A stretch of 10,178 nt of DNA from NCBI GenBank assembly GCA_900547505.1, contig URGY01000056.1, forward strand, positions 1-10,178. The letters are read 5' to 3'. The first letter of the stretch is position 1, and each line of letters opens with the position of its first letter. The translations under genes were made by a program, and so were the position numbers. Below, piece after piece: positions 1 to 7,071 of the stretch. The notes beneath the pieces are model-generated. The model did no database searches and was not told where the DNA came from. It worked only from the letters and a program-made list of their open reading frames with translations. The stretch is from an uncultured Collinsella sp. Lineage in GTDB: Bacteria > Actinomycetota > Coriobacteriia > Coriobacteriales > Coriobacteriaceae.

Positions 1-48
1 CGAGATGCAGCGTAGTCTCGTGGGCTCGGAGATGTGTATAAGAGACAG
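1..48 (+). other. Illumina Nextera adapter/index contamination at contig end
   Basis: Bases 1-6 (CGAGAT) are the 3' tail of the Illumina P7 primer. Bases 7-14 (GCAGCGTA) sit where the i7 index belongs; from memory this matches Nextera XT index N721. Bases 15-48 are the complete Nextera read-2 transposase adapter, ending in the 19-bp Tn5 mosaic end AGATGTGTATAAGAGACAG (30-48). The order P7 tail, index, adapter, insert is exactly that of a library molecule, so this is untrimmed read-through rather than a Tn5 insertion. Translated in the frame of the next gene it gives the well-known artefact peptide LVGSEMCIRDR. It should be removed before annotation. Confidence 0.98.
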
Positions 49-49
49 G

Positions 50-625
50 GGCAGTGTGCATTGGATTGGCAACCCAGGCGATATCATGGCCGGCGCCGCG
101 GGTACGGCGGGAACGGAAAACGTCGCTCGTCCCGATACGCCCGATTCGCGCTGCGGTTGGATCGACGATGATACCGACCTGCATGTTTGGGAAAACTTAG
201 GCGTGCGCGGCGTGTGGGAGCGCTATGTCGATGACTGGTGTCGCGCCTGCGAGAGCCCGCTCAACTTTGATGTGATGGCTCACCCCGACCTGGTCATGCG
301 CTTTTCGAAGGAAGGCTTTGCGCCCGACTTTGACCCCGCGCCGTTCTGGGGGCAGATGGCAGAGTGCGCGCACGATACGGGCCGCCGCGTTGAGGTCTCG
401 ACCGCCGCACCGCGCAAGGGCCTCGACGACTACTATCCCGCGACCGGATTGCTGCGTTGCTTTGCCCACGCCGAGGTGCCGATCACTTTTGGCTCGGACG
501 CACACCGCGCCTGCGACATCTGCTGGAACATCCGTGAAGCCCAGGCACACGCCTACGACTGCGGCTACCGAACCTTCGGCATCCCCCACGCCACCGGCGA
601 ATGGGAATCCACACCCCTCGCCTAA
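50..625 (+). CDS. Histidinol-phosphatase, PHP family (5'-truncated)
   Basis: This is the C-terminal 191 residues of a PHP-superfamily phosphohydrolase of the HisJ/HisK type, which converts L-histidinol phosphate to histidinol in the cytoplasm. Visible PHP metal-site motifs are MAHPDL (residues 76-81 of the fragment) and FGSDAH (147-152), followed by a conserved-looking tail ending at TAA 623-625. Full-length family members are about 260-280 residues, so roughly 80 N-terminal residues, with the first metal-binding HxH motif, lie off the contig. The reading frame runs open into the adapter, so the apparent ATG at position 5 is artificial. The gene converges on hisE with only 2 bp between the stop codons. 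Its place beside a his operon whose HisB lacks a phosphatase domain supports the assignment. A general PHP phosphoesterase is the alternative. I leave the symbol blank because HisJ and HisK cannot be separated by eye. Confidence 0.85.
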   Translation, partial: GSVHWIGNPGDIMAGAAGTAGTENVARPDTPDSRCGWIDDDTDLHVWENLGVRGVWERYVDDWCRACESPLNFDVMAHPDLVMRFSKEGFAPDFDPAPFWGQMAECAHDTGRRVEVSTAAPRKGLDDYYPATGLLRCFAHAEVPITFGSDAHRACDICWNIREAQAHAYDCGYRTFGIPHATGEWESTPLA

Positions 626-627
626 GA

Positions 628-945
628 CTAGTGGCGGCGGGCGTTGAGTTCGCCGGCTAGCTCGTCGAGGGTGATACCGTAGCGCTCGAGCGTCACGAGC
701 AGGTGGTAGACCAGGTCGCCGGCCTCGTAGCGAATGTGATCGTGGTCGTTATCCTTGCAGGCCATGATGACCTCGCTCGACTCCTCGGCAAGCTTCTTGA
801 GCAGCTCGTCCTCGACGTCGGTCAACAGACGAGCGGTGTAGCTCTCCTGCGGCGATGCGTCGCGACGGCCGTGAATCACCTCGGCGAGCCCCGTCAGCGT
901 CTCACCGATATTTCCATCCTGAACGTTTGCGGTGCGCACACCCAT
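628..945 (-). CDS. hisE: Phosphoribosyl-ATP pyrophosphohydrolase (HisE)
   Basis: The gene encodes the second step of histidine synthesis, hydrolysis of phosphoribosyl-ATP to phosphoribosyl-AMP and pyrophosphate. The product is 105 residues, the usual length for a stand-alone HisE of the all-alpha MazG-like NTP-pyrophosphatase fold. The acidic metal-binding helices are visible as EESSEVIMACKD (about residues 54-65) and YEAGDLVYHLL (73-83). The ATG at 945 is preceded by AGAAAGGA with 7 bases of spacing, which supports this start. It is the last gene of the his operon, 46 bp downstream of hisI, and ends 2 bp from the convergent phosphatase gene. I could not see a clear intrinsic terminator in that junction. 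HisI and HisE are fused in many bacteria but are separate genes here. Confidence 0.95.
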   Translation of the reverse strand: MGVRTANVQDGNIGETLTGLAEVIHGRRDASPQESYTARLLTDVEDELLKKLAEESSEVIMACKDNDHDHIRYEAGDLVYHLLVTLERYGITLDELAGELNARRH

Positions 946-991
946 AGTTCAATCCTTTCTGATTGGCCAAGCGCCTGGTCGAGCGCCCGCC

Positions 992-1321
992 CTACGCGAG
1001 TTTCCTAAAGAAGCAGGTACGGTTGCCGGTATGGCAGGCCGGGCCCGGCGAGTCGACCTTGACCAGCAGCGTATCGCTATCGCAGTCGGCCCAGAGCTCC
1101 TTGACCTCCTGCATATTGCCGCTCGTCGCGCCCTTGTTCCAGAGCTCCTGACGGCTGCGACTCCAAAACCACGTGGTACCGGTCTTGAGCGTCAGCCCCA
1201 CCGACTCCTCGTTCATCCAAGCAACCATAAGCACCTCACCGGTGTCATATTGCTGAACCACACAAGGAATCAGCCCATGGGCGTCGTATTTGAGCTTTGA
1301 AGGATCGGTTATCTCTTCCAT
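992..1321 (-). CDS. hisI: Phosphoribosyl-AMP cyclohydrolase (HisI)
   Basis: The enzyme opens the adenine ring of phosphoribosyl-AMP to give ProFAR (third step); it depends on Zn and Mg. The product is 109 residues. Family signatures seen are GLIPCVVQ (16-23), [11 protein letters not shown] (30-40) and [19 protein letters not shown] (51-69). The zinc cysteines are C80, C96 and C103, in the WADCDSD and [11 protein letters not shown] contexts. An in-frame ATG exists 24 bp upstream (1345), but the ATG at 1321 has GGGGAG four bases ahead of it, and the extra residues would simply translate that ribosome-binding region, so I chose 1321. A 141-bp spacer holding a long palindrome separates it from hisF. 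No HisE domain is fused. Confidence 0.95.
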   Translation of the reverse strand: MEEITDPSKLKYDAHGLIPCVVQQYDTGEVLMVAWMNEESVGLTLKTGTTWFWSRSRQELWNKGATSGNMQEVKELWADCDSDTLLVKVDSPGPACHTGNRTCFFRKLA

Positions 1322-1325
1322 TTTT

Positions 1326-1331
1326 CTCCCC
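1326..1331 (-). promoter_or_regulatory. Ribosome-binding site that decides the hisI start
   Basis: Read on the minus strand, GGGGAG lies four bases (AAAA) before the ATG at 1321. The upstream in-frame ATG at 1345 has no comparable purine-rich motif, so translation most likely starts at 1321. Confidence 0.6.
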
Positions 1332-1358
1332 AATTTAAATCCCACAGGTCGGCGAGGG

Positions 1359-1453
1359 CTGTCCAGGTGCCCGAGATTCCGAGCGACAAGCCCGACGACG
1401 CGTACTTTGGTACGCGAGGAGGGTTGGAGCCGGAAGGTCGGGTGCCTGGGCAG
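1359..1453. repeat. Long imperfect palindrome between hisF and hisI
   Basis: Outer arms at 1359-1381 and 1431-1453 are complementary at 18 of 23 positions. They surround a perfect apical stem, CGCGTAC (1399-1405) and GTACGCG (1410-1416), around a TTTG loop. In the his transcript this would fold into one long cruciform-like hairpin of about 95 nt between the hisF stop and the hisI ribosome-binding site. There is no T-run beside it, so it does not look like an intrinsic terminator. A dispersed palindromic repeat, or an mRNA-processing or stability element, fits better. I see no second copy in this window. Confidence 0.6.
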
Positions 1454-1462
1454 TCCGCAGCG

Positions 1463-2245
1463 CTAAAAGTCCAGTCTGACAGGGATGCCTTGAGAGGCCA
1501 TATACTCCTTCACTTGACGGATGCTGAAGGTTCCAAAGTGAAAGACGCTGGCCGCCAGCACGGCATCGGCCTCGCCCTCGATCACGCCCTCGGCAAAATG
1601 CTCGAGCGTGCCCACGCCACCGCTCGCGATGACGGGAATCGGCACTGCGCGCGCCACGGCACGGGTGAGTGCCAGGTCGAAGCCAGCCTTGGTGCCGTCG
1701 CGATCCATGCTGGTGAGCAAGATCTCACCGGCGCCGCGACGAGCCGCTTCCTCGGCCCACGCCACTGCATCGATACCCGTGGCGTTGCGACCGCCCGCCG
1801 TAAAGACCTCCCACCTATCGGCACCGGATGCGCCGGGCAGGCCCACACGCTTGGCATCAATCGCCACAACCACGGCCTGGCTGCCAAACGCCGCGGCGGC
1901 CTGGCTGATCAACGACGGATCGCGCACGGCGGCAGAGTTAAGCGACACCTTGTCGGCGCCGGCGGCAACCATGGTCCGCATGCCCGCCAAGTCGCGAAAA
2001 CCGCCACCCACGGTATAGGGAATAGCGAGCTCCTCGGCCGCGTGCGCCGCCATCTCGATGGTCGTCGCGCGGTTGTCGCTCGTCGCGGTAATGTCCAAAA
2101 ATACGACCTCGTCCGCACCCTCGCGGTCGTAGGCACGGGCCAGCTCCACCGGGTCGCCAGCATCGCGCAGGCTCACAAAGTTGACGCCCTTGACCACGCG
2201 GCCGTCCTTGACGTCCAAGCAGGGAATCACGCGTTTGGTAAGCAT
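1463..2245 (-). CDS. hisF: Imidazole glycerol phosphate synthase, cyclase subunit (HisF)
   Basis: HisF is the TIM-barrel cyclase half of IGP synthase. It uses ammonia delivered by HisH to turn PRFAR into imidazole glycerol phosphate and AICAR. The 260-residue product is close to the family length of about 253-258. The N-terminal signature [17 protein letters not shown] carries catalytic Asp11, and AIDAKRVG carries catalytic Asp130; both fall at the family's numbering. Phosphate-binding loops VGGGFR (79-84) and IASGGVGT (206-213) are present. The ATG at 2245 lies 3 bp after the hisA stop, with a GGGGAGGAG ribosome site inside the end of hisA, which implies translational coupling. Confidence 0.98.
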   Translation of the reverse strand: MLTKRVIPCLDVKDGRVVKGVNFVSLRDAGDPVELARAYDREGADEVVFLDITATSDNRATTIEMAAHAAEELAIPYTVGGGFRDLAGMRTMVAAGADKVSLNSAAVRDPSLISQAAAAFGSQAVVVAIDAKRVGLPGASGADRWEVFTAGGRNATGIDAVAWAEEAARRGAGEILLTSMDRDGTKAGFDLALTRAVARAVPIPVIASGGVGTLEHFAEGVIEGEADAVLAASVFHFGTFSIRQVKEYMASQGIPVRLDF

Positions 2246-2248
2246 GGG

Positions 2249-2992
2249 CTACTCCTCCCCTCGGGCGGCGGCCAGCGCCTGGGCCAGCGTAAAATTGCCC
2301 TCGTAGAGCGCACGGCCGGTAATGGCGCCCTCGATGGCATCCTCGCCCACCGCGGCCAGTGCGCGGATATCGTCGAGCGTCGAGATGCCGCCCGAAGCCA
2401 CGACGGGAAAGCCCGCGACCTGCGCCACATGGCGATATGCTGCGACGTCGATGCCCGTCTGCATGCCGTCGCGCGCGATATCGGTATACACCAGATGCTT
2501 AAAGCCCAGCTCGGTAAGCTGCGCCACGGCGTCGTCGAGTGCCACGCCCGCGCCGTCACGCCAGCCGTTCACCTTGACCTGACCGTCGCGTGCGGCGATG
2601 TCTGCCACCAGCAACTCGCCAAAGCCTTGGGCTGCCACTTCGGCAAAACCCGGCTCGGTCACGAGCACGGTGCCCAGCGCAATGCGACGCGCACCGTAGC
2701 CGGCCAACTCGTCGATGCGCGCGAGCGAGCGGACGCCGCCGCCCACGTCCACGGACAGACCGTCGACGCCGCAGATGGCCTTAATCGCTGCCGAGTTGGC
2801 AGCGCACGCGTCCTCGTCCTCGCCAAAAGCAGCGGACAGGTCCACGACGTGCACCCAGCTCGCACCCTGCTCGGCAAACAAGCGGGCAACAGCCACGGGG
2901 TCGTCGGAATATACCTTGCAGCGGCTGCGGTCGCCGCGCTCCAGGCGCACGACCTTACCGCCGATCAAATCGATTGCGGGAAACAGAATCAT
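2249..2992 (-). CDS. hisA: ProFAR isomerase (HisA; PriA-type dual function possible)
   Basis: This is a TIM-barrel Amadori isomerase that converts ProFAR to PRFAR (fourth step). The product is 247 residues. Catalytic Asp8 lies in FPAIDLIGGKVVRL, the second catalytic aspartate is D131 in VADIAARDG, and Thr170 lies in VYTDIARDGMQTG. Phosphate-binding loops VDVGGGVRS (81-89) and VASGGIST (198-205) are present. Its ATG overlaps the hisH stop by 4 bp (ATGA, 2989-2992), and hisF follows after 3 bp. The VDLSAAFGEDED stretch (50-61) recalls the actinobacterial PriA version, which also acts as TrpF, so dual activity cannot be excluded by eye. Its position in the his operon makes the HisA role secure. 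Confidence 0.95.
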   Translation of the reverse strand: MILFPAIDLIGGKVVRLERGDRSRCKVYSDDPVAVARLFAEQGASWVHVVDLSAAFGEDEDACAANSAAIKAICGVDGLSVDVGGGVRSLARIDELAGYGARRIALGTVLVTEPGFAEVAAQGFGELLVADIAARDGQVKVNGWRDGAGVALDDAVAQLTELGFKHLVYTDIARDGMQTGIDVAAYRHVAQVAGFPVVASGGISTLDDIRALAAVGEDAIEGAITGRALYEGNFTLAQALAAARGEE

Positions 2993-3690
2993 CTGCCAAC
3001 CTCCTCGACGATGCTCACGAAGTTCTTAAGGATACGCTGACCCAGCGCGGAGGATTTCTCGGGATGGAACTGGCAACCCCACACGTTGCCGTGGCGTACG
3101 ATGCACGGGAAGCTCCGCGTGTAGTGCGTGCGCGCCAGCACATCGGCGGCATCGGCATCGTCGGTCACCGCGTAGCTGTGGGTAAAGTACATATTGGCGC
3201 CCTCGGCAAAACCGGCGAGCAGCGGATCGGCCGCGCCGGCAGGCGTCATGTGCACCTGATCCCAGCCCACATGCGGGACCTTCAGACGGCTCGACTCTAG
3301 GCGCGTACACGAGCCGCGCATGATGCCCAGGCCATCGACCCAGGGGCCGCCGACCTGCACGGAGGCATCGTCGTCCACGTCCGCACCCTCGTCCACCGGC
3401 ACGCCCTCGTCGCCACGCTCAAAAAACAGCTGAAGGCCCAGGCAGATGCCGAGCAGCGGAGTTCCGGCGGCAACGGCGTCGAGCACCGCGTCCGCCTCGC
3501 CGCTCTCGCGCATAAAGGCAATCGCGTCGTAGAACGCACCCACACCCGGGATGACTAGGCCGTCGGCGTTGCGGATCTGCTCCGGATCGTCCGACGTGCA
3601 GGCGGCAGCACCGGCGCGCGCGAGCCCGCGCACGACGCTCGACAAGTTGCCCTTGTGGTAGTCGACCACCACGATCTTCGGTTCGCCCAC
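2989..3690 (-). CDS. hisH: Imidazole glycerol phosphate synthase, glutaminase subunit (HisH)
   Basis: HisH is the class I glutamine amidotransferase partner of HisF and feeds ammonia to it. With the GTG start at 3690 the product is 233 residues. The fold begins at KIVVVDYHKGN. PGVGAFYDAI (48-57) carries the oxyanion loop, GICLGLQLFFE (81-91) the nucleophile Cys83, and QFHPEKS (207-213) His209 and Glu211. The frame stays open to an ATG at 3780, but those 30 extra codons would translate an inverted-repeat element, while the GTG has GGGAGGG four bases upstream. An acidic insertion (about residues 93-117) sits just after the nucleophile segment and makes the protein longer than the usual 200-210. 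The stop overlaps the hisA ATG. Confidence 0.95.
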   Translation of the reverse strand: MGEPKIVVVDYHKGNLSSVVRGLARAGAAACTSDDPEQIRNADGLVIPGVGAFYDAIAFMRESGEADAVLDAVAAGTPLLGICLGLQLFFERGDEGVPVDEGADVDDDASVQVGGPWVDGLGIMRGSCTRLESSRLKVPHVGWDQVHMTPAGAADPLLAGFAEGANMYFTHSYAVTDDADAADVLARTHYTRSFPCIVRHGNVWGCQFHPEKSSALGQRILKNFVSIVEEVGR

Positions 3691-3694
3691 GCGA

Positions 3695-3701
3695 CCCTCC
3701 C
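3695..3701 (-). promoter_or_regulatory. Ribosome-binding site that sets the GTG start of hisH
   Basis: On the minus strand GGGAGGG ends four bases before GTG at 3690. It is the only strong Shine-Dalgarno motif between the repeat element and the conserved HisH sequence. It therefore favours GTG 3690 over the upstream ATG at 3780. Confidence 0.65.
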
Positions 3702-3714
3702 TTATCTCATTCAA

Positions 3715-3829
3715 AACCTGCCAAAAAGGGACAGGTTTATTTTGGTCGATTAAACGTTCACCCACCGTATGAGACAGCATTTCCGCAGATAAAACCTGCC
3801 AAAATAAACCTGTCCCTTTTTGGCAGGTT
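3715..3829. repeat. Palindromic element with 31-bp perfect inverted arms, between hisB and hisH
   Basis: The arm at 3715-3745 (core CCTGCCAAAAAGGGACAGG) is the exact reverse complement of 3799-3829, with a 53-bp loop. The right arm also carries its own smaller hairpin: AACCTGCCAAAA (3793-3804) pairs perfectly with 3818-3829 around a 13-base loop. The left arm is a decayed version of the same unit, so the element looks like two head-to-head copies of one short palindrome. The hisB TAA shares its last two plus-strand bases with the right arm, and HisB still ends with its normal IPSTKG tail, so the element sits exactly at the stop without harming the gene. Such AACCTGCC/CCTGTCCC repeats look like a dispersed intergenic family; that part is inference. 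Confidence 0.85.
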
Positions 3830-4415
3830 ACAGCGAGCCCTTGGTGCTGGGGATGCCCTGCACGCGGGGATCCAGCTCACAGGCGTGGCGCATCGTGCGG
3901 CCCACGGCCTTAAAGGCGGCCTCGATAATGTGGTGCGAGTTGCCGCCCGCCAGCTCGCGCACGTGCAGCGTGAGCTTGGCGTCGCGCGCAAAGGCGTAGA
4001 AGAACTCGACGGCCAGCTCGGTATCAAAGGTACCCACGCGCTCGGTCGGCATGGGCAGCTCGCAGTAGGCCTGCCCACGGCCCGAGATATCCACGGCGGC
4101 CATCACGAGCGTCTCGTCCATGGCGATCGCCGCGTCGGCAAAGCGCGTAATGCCCGCCTTGTCGCCCAACGCTTGGCAGAACGCCTCGCCCAGCACAATG
4201 CCTGTATCCTCGACGGTGTGATGCGCATCGACCTCGACGTCGCCTACCGCATGCACCGTCAGATCGAACAGGCCATGGCGTCCAAAGGCGTTGAGCATGT
4301 GGTCGAAAAACGGCACGCCGGTCGAGATATCGCACACGCCAGATCCGTCCAGGTCGAGCTTTACGACAATGTCGGTCTCGCCCGTCTTGCGGGTCACCTC
4401 GGCATAACGGCCCAT
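3828..4415 (-). CDS. hisB: Imidazoleglycerol-phosphate dehydratase (HisB)
   Basis: The enzyme removes water from imidazole glycerol phosphate to give imidazole acetol phosphate; it is a Mn-dependent multimer. At 195 residues it is the monofunctional dehydratase, with no HAD phosphatase domain like that of E. coli HisB. All metal-site motifs are present: FFDHMLNAFGRHG (36-48), DAHHTVEDTG (63-72, with H65, H66, E69), and the repeat motif NSHHIIEAAFKAVGR (159-173, with H161, H162, E165). The usual C-terminus GIPSTKG is intact. The ATG at 4415 directly follows the hisC stop with no gap, with AAGGAGG inside the end of hisC. Downstream the stop codon abuts a palindromic element before hisH. Confidence 0.98.
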   Translation of the reverse strand: MGRYAEVTRKTGETDIVVKLDLDGSGVCDISTGVPFFDHMLNAFGRHGLFDLTVHAVGDVEVDAHHTVEDTGIVLGEAFCQALGDKAGITRFADAAIAMDETLVMAAVDISGRGQAYCELPMPTERVGTFDTELAVEFFYAFARDAKLTLHVRELAGGNSHHIIEAAFKAVGRTMRHACELDPRVQGIPSTKGSL

Positions 4416-5531
4416 CTACATCCCCTCCTTCACCAGCGCGGCAAACGCAGCCAGCACCTCGTCGTTTTCCCGCGGCGTACCCACGGTAATGCGTAGGCAG
4501 TCCGCGAGCCCCGGCGCGTAGCTAAAATCGCGCACCAAAATCGAATACTCATCACGCAGACGCTCGCGCACGCGCGTGGCATGCGGCGTGCGCACGAGCA
4601 CAAAGTTCGCTGCGCTCGGCCACGCCTCCACGGGCAGGCCCTCGGCAGCCATCGCGCGCAGGGCGCACAGCTCGCGCTCGCGCTCGGATGCGACCTGCGC
4701 CACCACGGGCGCATAGGCATCACGGGCACGCACGCAGGCAAGCGCGGCGGCCTGGCTCAGCACGTTGACCGAATAGATCTGGCGAATCGCCGCGAACACC
4801 TCGATAACCTCGGGCGCCGCGATCACGTAACCCAAGCGTGCGCCGGCGGCGCCAAACGCCTTGGACAGCGTATGCAGAATCACCAGGTTGGAATGCTCGG
4901 CGATAAGGCCTTGCGCCGTGGTGGCCGCGCCAAACGAATCGTCGGCAAACTCAACGTAGGCCTCGTCGACCATGACCATGCCGGGACACGCATCGCACAG
5001 GGCCGCGACAAAGTCGAGCGGCGCCACGTCGCCCGTGGGATTGTTGGGCGAGGTCACGATCGCCAGGCTGCACTCGGGCGCCGCCGCAAGCACGGCTGCC
5101 TGGTCGAGCTCAAAGCTCGCCGGGTCGCGCCACACGTCACGTACCTCGGTCTGGCACAGAGACGCAAAGAAGGCATACTCGCTAAAGCACGGCGGGCAGT
5201 TGAGCAGGGTCCTCCCCGCACCGCCAAACGCCAGCAGATAGTTATAGAGCAGCTCGTCGCCGCCGTTTCCCACGCAGATGTTCTCGCGCGTCACGCCATG
5301 CCAGGCAGCAAGCTCGTCGCGCAGGTCGTTCGACATGGGATCGGGATAGCGGTTGAGCGGCGTGGCAACCAGGGCCGCGCCGACCGCCTCGCGCACGCCG
5401 GTCGGCGCGGGATAGGTGTTCTCGTTGGCCGAAAGGTTGATGCGCGTAGGCGTAAAGTTGGGATCGTAGGGCTCAATACCGGCCAAGTAGGGCTGGACGA
5501 GCTCCTTCATGCGGGGCGCAAGCTCGGCCAT
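4416..5531 (-). CDS. hisC: Histidinol-phosphate aminotransferase (HisC)
   Basis: HisC is a class I/II PLP-dependent transaminase that makes histidinol phosphate from imidazole acetol phosphate and glutamate. From the ATG at 5531 the product is 371 residues, close to the usual 350-370. Seen in order are INLSANENTYP (31-41), NRYPDP (60-65), VGNGGDELL (87-95), SPNNPTG (161-167), VDEAYVEF (188-195) and HTLSKAFGAAGARLGY (220-235), where Lys224 forms the PLP aldimine. The frame extends upstream into hisD, but ATG 5531 lies one base after the hisD TAG and has GAGGAGG six bases before it. An internal ATG seven codons later (MKEL) is a less likely alternative. Confidence 0.96.
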   Translation of the reverse strand: MAELAPRMKELVQPYLAGIEPYDPNFTPTRINLSANENTYPAPTGVREAVGAALVATPLNRYPDPMSNDLRDELAAWHGVTRENICVGNGGDELLYNYLLAFGGAGRTLLNCPPCFSEYAFFASLCQTEVRDVWRDPASFELDQAAVLAAAPECSLAIVTSPNNPTGDVAPLDFVAALCDACPGMVMVDEAYVEFADDSFGAATTAQGLIAEHSNLVILHTLSKAFGAAGARLGYVIAAPEVIEVFAAIRQIYSVNVLSQAAALACVRARDAYAPVVAQVASERERELCALRAMAAEGLPVEAWPSAANFVLVRTPHATRVRERLRDEYSILVRDFSYAPGLADCLRITVGTPRENDEVLAAFAALVKEGM

Positions 5532-5532
5532 T

Positions 5533-6966
5533 CTAGGCCTCCTCACCGGTCGCGCCAGCGGCACCGCCCGCAGCCGCCAGGTCCACACCCTCGGCAACCG
5601 TCGTCACGGCGTCGCCCGGCCAGGCGACCTTGGTCAGGTCGGCCGCGGCCAGAGACTCGGCACCCACGGCATTCTCGCCCTGTTCCAACACGCGGCGACG
5701 CAGAGCGGCGGAAAGCGCGTGCGCCCAAAGACCCTCGGCCTCGGCCAGGCGCTGCGTAGCGGGAGCGTCGGAGAGCAGGCCCTCGGGCGTATAGCAAATG
5801 ACACTCGAGCGCTTGACGAACTCCTCGACCGAAAGCGGGTTTGAGAACATGGCCGTGCCGCCGGTCGGCAGCGTGTGGTTGGGGCCGGCAACATAATCGC
5901 CGAGCGGCTCGGAGCTCCAGGCGCCCACAAAGATGGCGCCGGCGTTGCGGATACCACCGAGCAGGCCCATCGCGTCCTTGCAGTGCAGTTCCAGGTGCTC
6001 GGGCGCCACGGTGTTTACGGCCTCGACGGCGGCAGCCATATCAGCGGCGACCACGATGGTGCCCTCGTTATCGAGCGAGGCACACGTAATCTCGGCACGC
6101 GGTGACTGCGCCACCAGGATGTCGATACCCGCCTCGACCTCGCGCGCAAACTGCTCGTCGCAGGTCACCAGATAGCAGGCTGCCAGCGGATCATGCTCGG
6201 CCTGGGCCATCAGGTCGGCCGCGACCACCATGGGCTTGGCCGTGGCGTCGGCCAGCACGCAGACCTCGGAGGGACCGGCAACCATATCGATTCCCACATC
6301 GCCCGAGACGATCTGCTTGGCGGCGGCAACAAAGGCGTTGCCCGGACCGGTGATCTTGTCGACGCGCGGAATGGTCTCGGTGCCGTACGCCAGCGCGGCC
6401 ACGGCCTGAGCGCCGCCCACCATATAGATTTCATCCACGCCGCCGAGCTTTGCCGCGGCGAGCGTGTAGGGGCTGATCAGGCCGTCCTTTTGCGGCGGGG
6501 TCACCATGACCACGCGTTTGACGCCGGCCACCTTGGCGGGAATGGCATTCATGAGCACCGTGGAGGGATACTGTGCGCGACCGCCCGGCACGTAGATGCC
6601 GGCCGCCGCGAGCGGGGTCACCTTAACGCCGAGCATCGTGCCGTCCGCGCGCGTGGTAAACCAGCTCTGCTCGACCTCGCGCTGGTGGAACTCGCGAATC
6701 TGGCGTGCGGCCTTCTCGAGCGCAGCGACAAAGGCTGGGTCGAGGCCTTCGAGCGCGGCATCGATCTGCTCCTGCGGCAGACGGAAGCTCTGCAGCTCAA
6801 CGCCGTCAAAGCGCTGGCAATAGTCGCGCACCGCGGCATCGCCGTTAGCGCGCACGTTGACCACGATATCGCGGGCGGCGTCGACGATGTTTTGCGGCAG
6901 CACGCCCTTGCGGTTGAGCTGGTTGGTAACGAGGCGCTCACCGGGAGCAAGCTTGATGGTCTTCAT
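5533..6966 (-). CDS. hisD: Histidinol dehydrogenase (HisD)
   Basis: This Zn-dependent NAD+ enzyme performs the last two oxidations, histidinol to histidine. The product is 477 residues. Family motifs are [14 protein letters not shown] (123-136), [15 protein letters not shown] (203-217), GPSEV (231-235) and [12 protein letters not shown] (361-372). The expected zinc ligands are Q255, H258, D357 and H416, and the catalytic pair E323-H324 lies in VAPEHLEL; all are three to four residues off E. coli numbering. HisD normally ends shortly after the last zinc histidine, at about 430 residues. Here about 55 further residues follow, ending in an Ala/Gly-rich tail. A GGGG motif lies 8 bases before the ATG. 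A 105-bp spacer separates it from hisZG, and hisC follows after one base. Confidence 0.97.
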   Translation of the reverse strand: MKTIKLAPGERLVTNQLNRKGVLPQNIVDAARDIVVNVRANGDAAVRDYCQRFDGVELQSFRLPQEQIDAALEGLDPAFVAALEKAARQIREFHQREVEQSWFTTRADGTMLGVKVTPLAAAGIYVPGGRAQYPSTVLMNAIPAKVAGVKRVVMVTPPQKDGLISPYTLAAAKLGGVDEIYMVGGAQAVAALAYGTETIPRVDKITGPGNAFVAAAKQIVSGDVGIDMVAGPSEVCVLADATAKPMVVAADLMAQAEHDPLAACYLVTCDEQFAREVEAGIDILVAQSPRAEITCASLDNEGTIVVAADMAAAVEAVNTVAPEHLELHCKDAMGLLGGIRNAGAIFVGAWSSEPLGDYVAGPNHTLPTGGTAMFSNPLSVEEFVKRSSVICYTPEGLLSDAPATQRLAEAEGLWAHALSAALRRRVLEQGENAVGAESLAAADLTKVAWPGDAVTTVAEGVDLAAAGGAAGATGEEA

Positions 6967-7071
6967 ATCGGTATCCCCTATCGGTTGAGGTTGCGTTTGA
7001 AAAACGAGATGCCGGGCAGCGACACCAATCGGTCCGCAGCCCAGATATGGGGGCGCCCGTGCGTGCTCGCG

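Noticed and set aside
1..48. Genuine Tn5 transposon end (mosaic end sequence)
   Set aside because: The mosaic end is preceded by the synthetic read-2 tail, an 8-base index and the P7 tail, which occur only in sequencing libraries.
1345..1345. Upstream ATG as the hisI start
   Set aside because: The added residues translate the Shine-Dalgarno region of the downstream ATG, and no ribosome-binding site precedes 1345.
1367..3040. 557-codon plus-strand open frame opposite hisF and hisA
   Set aside because: It is the antisense shadow of two well-supported genes in GC-rich DNA. Its translation is low-complexity and shows no family motif.
4581..5759. 392-codon plus-strand open frame opposite hisC
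   Set aside because: Antisense shadow of hisC and the hisD tail, with no recognisable domain.
6978..7071. Minus-strand reading IWAADRLVSLPGISFFKRNLNR between hisZG and hisD, possibly a gene remnant
   Set aside because: It looks protein-like by eye but is only about 30 codons in the spacer. The upstream part of its frame is the shadow of hisG, and no family is recognisable.
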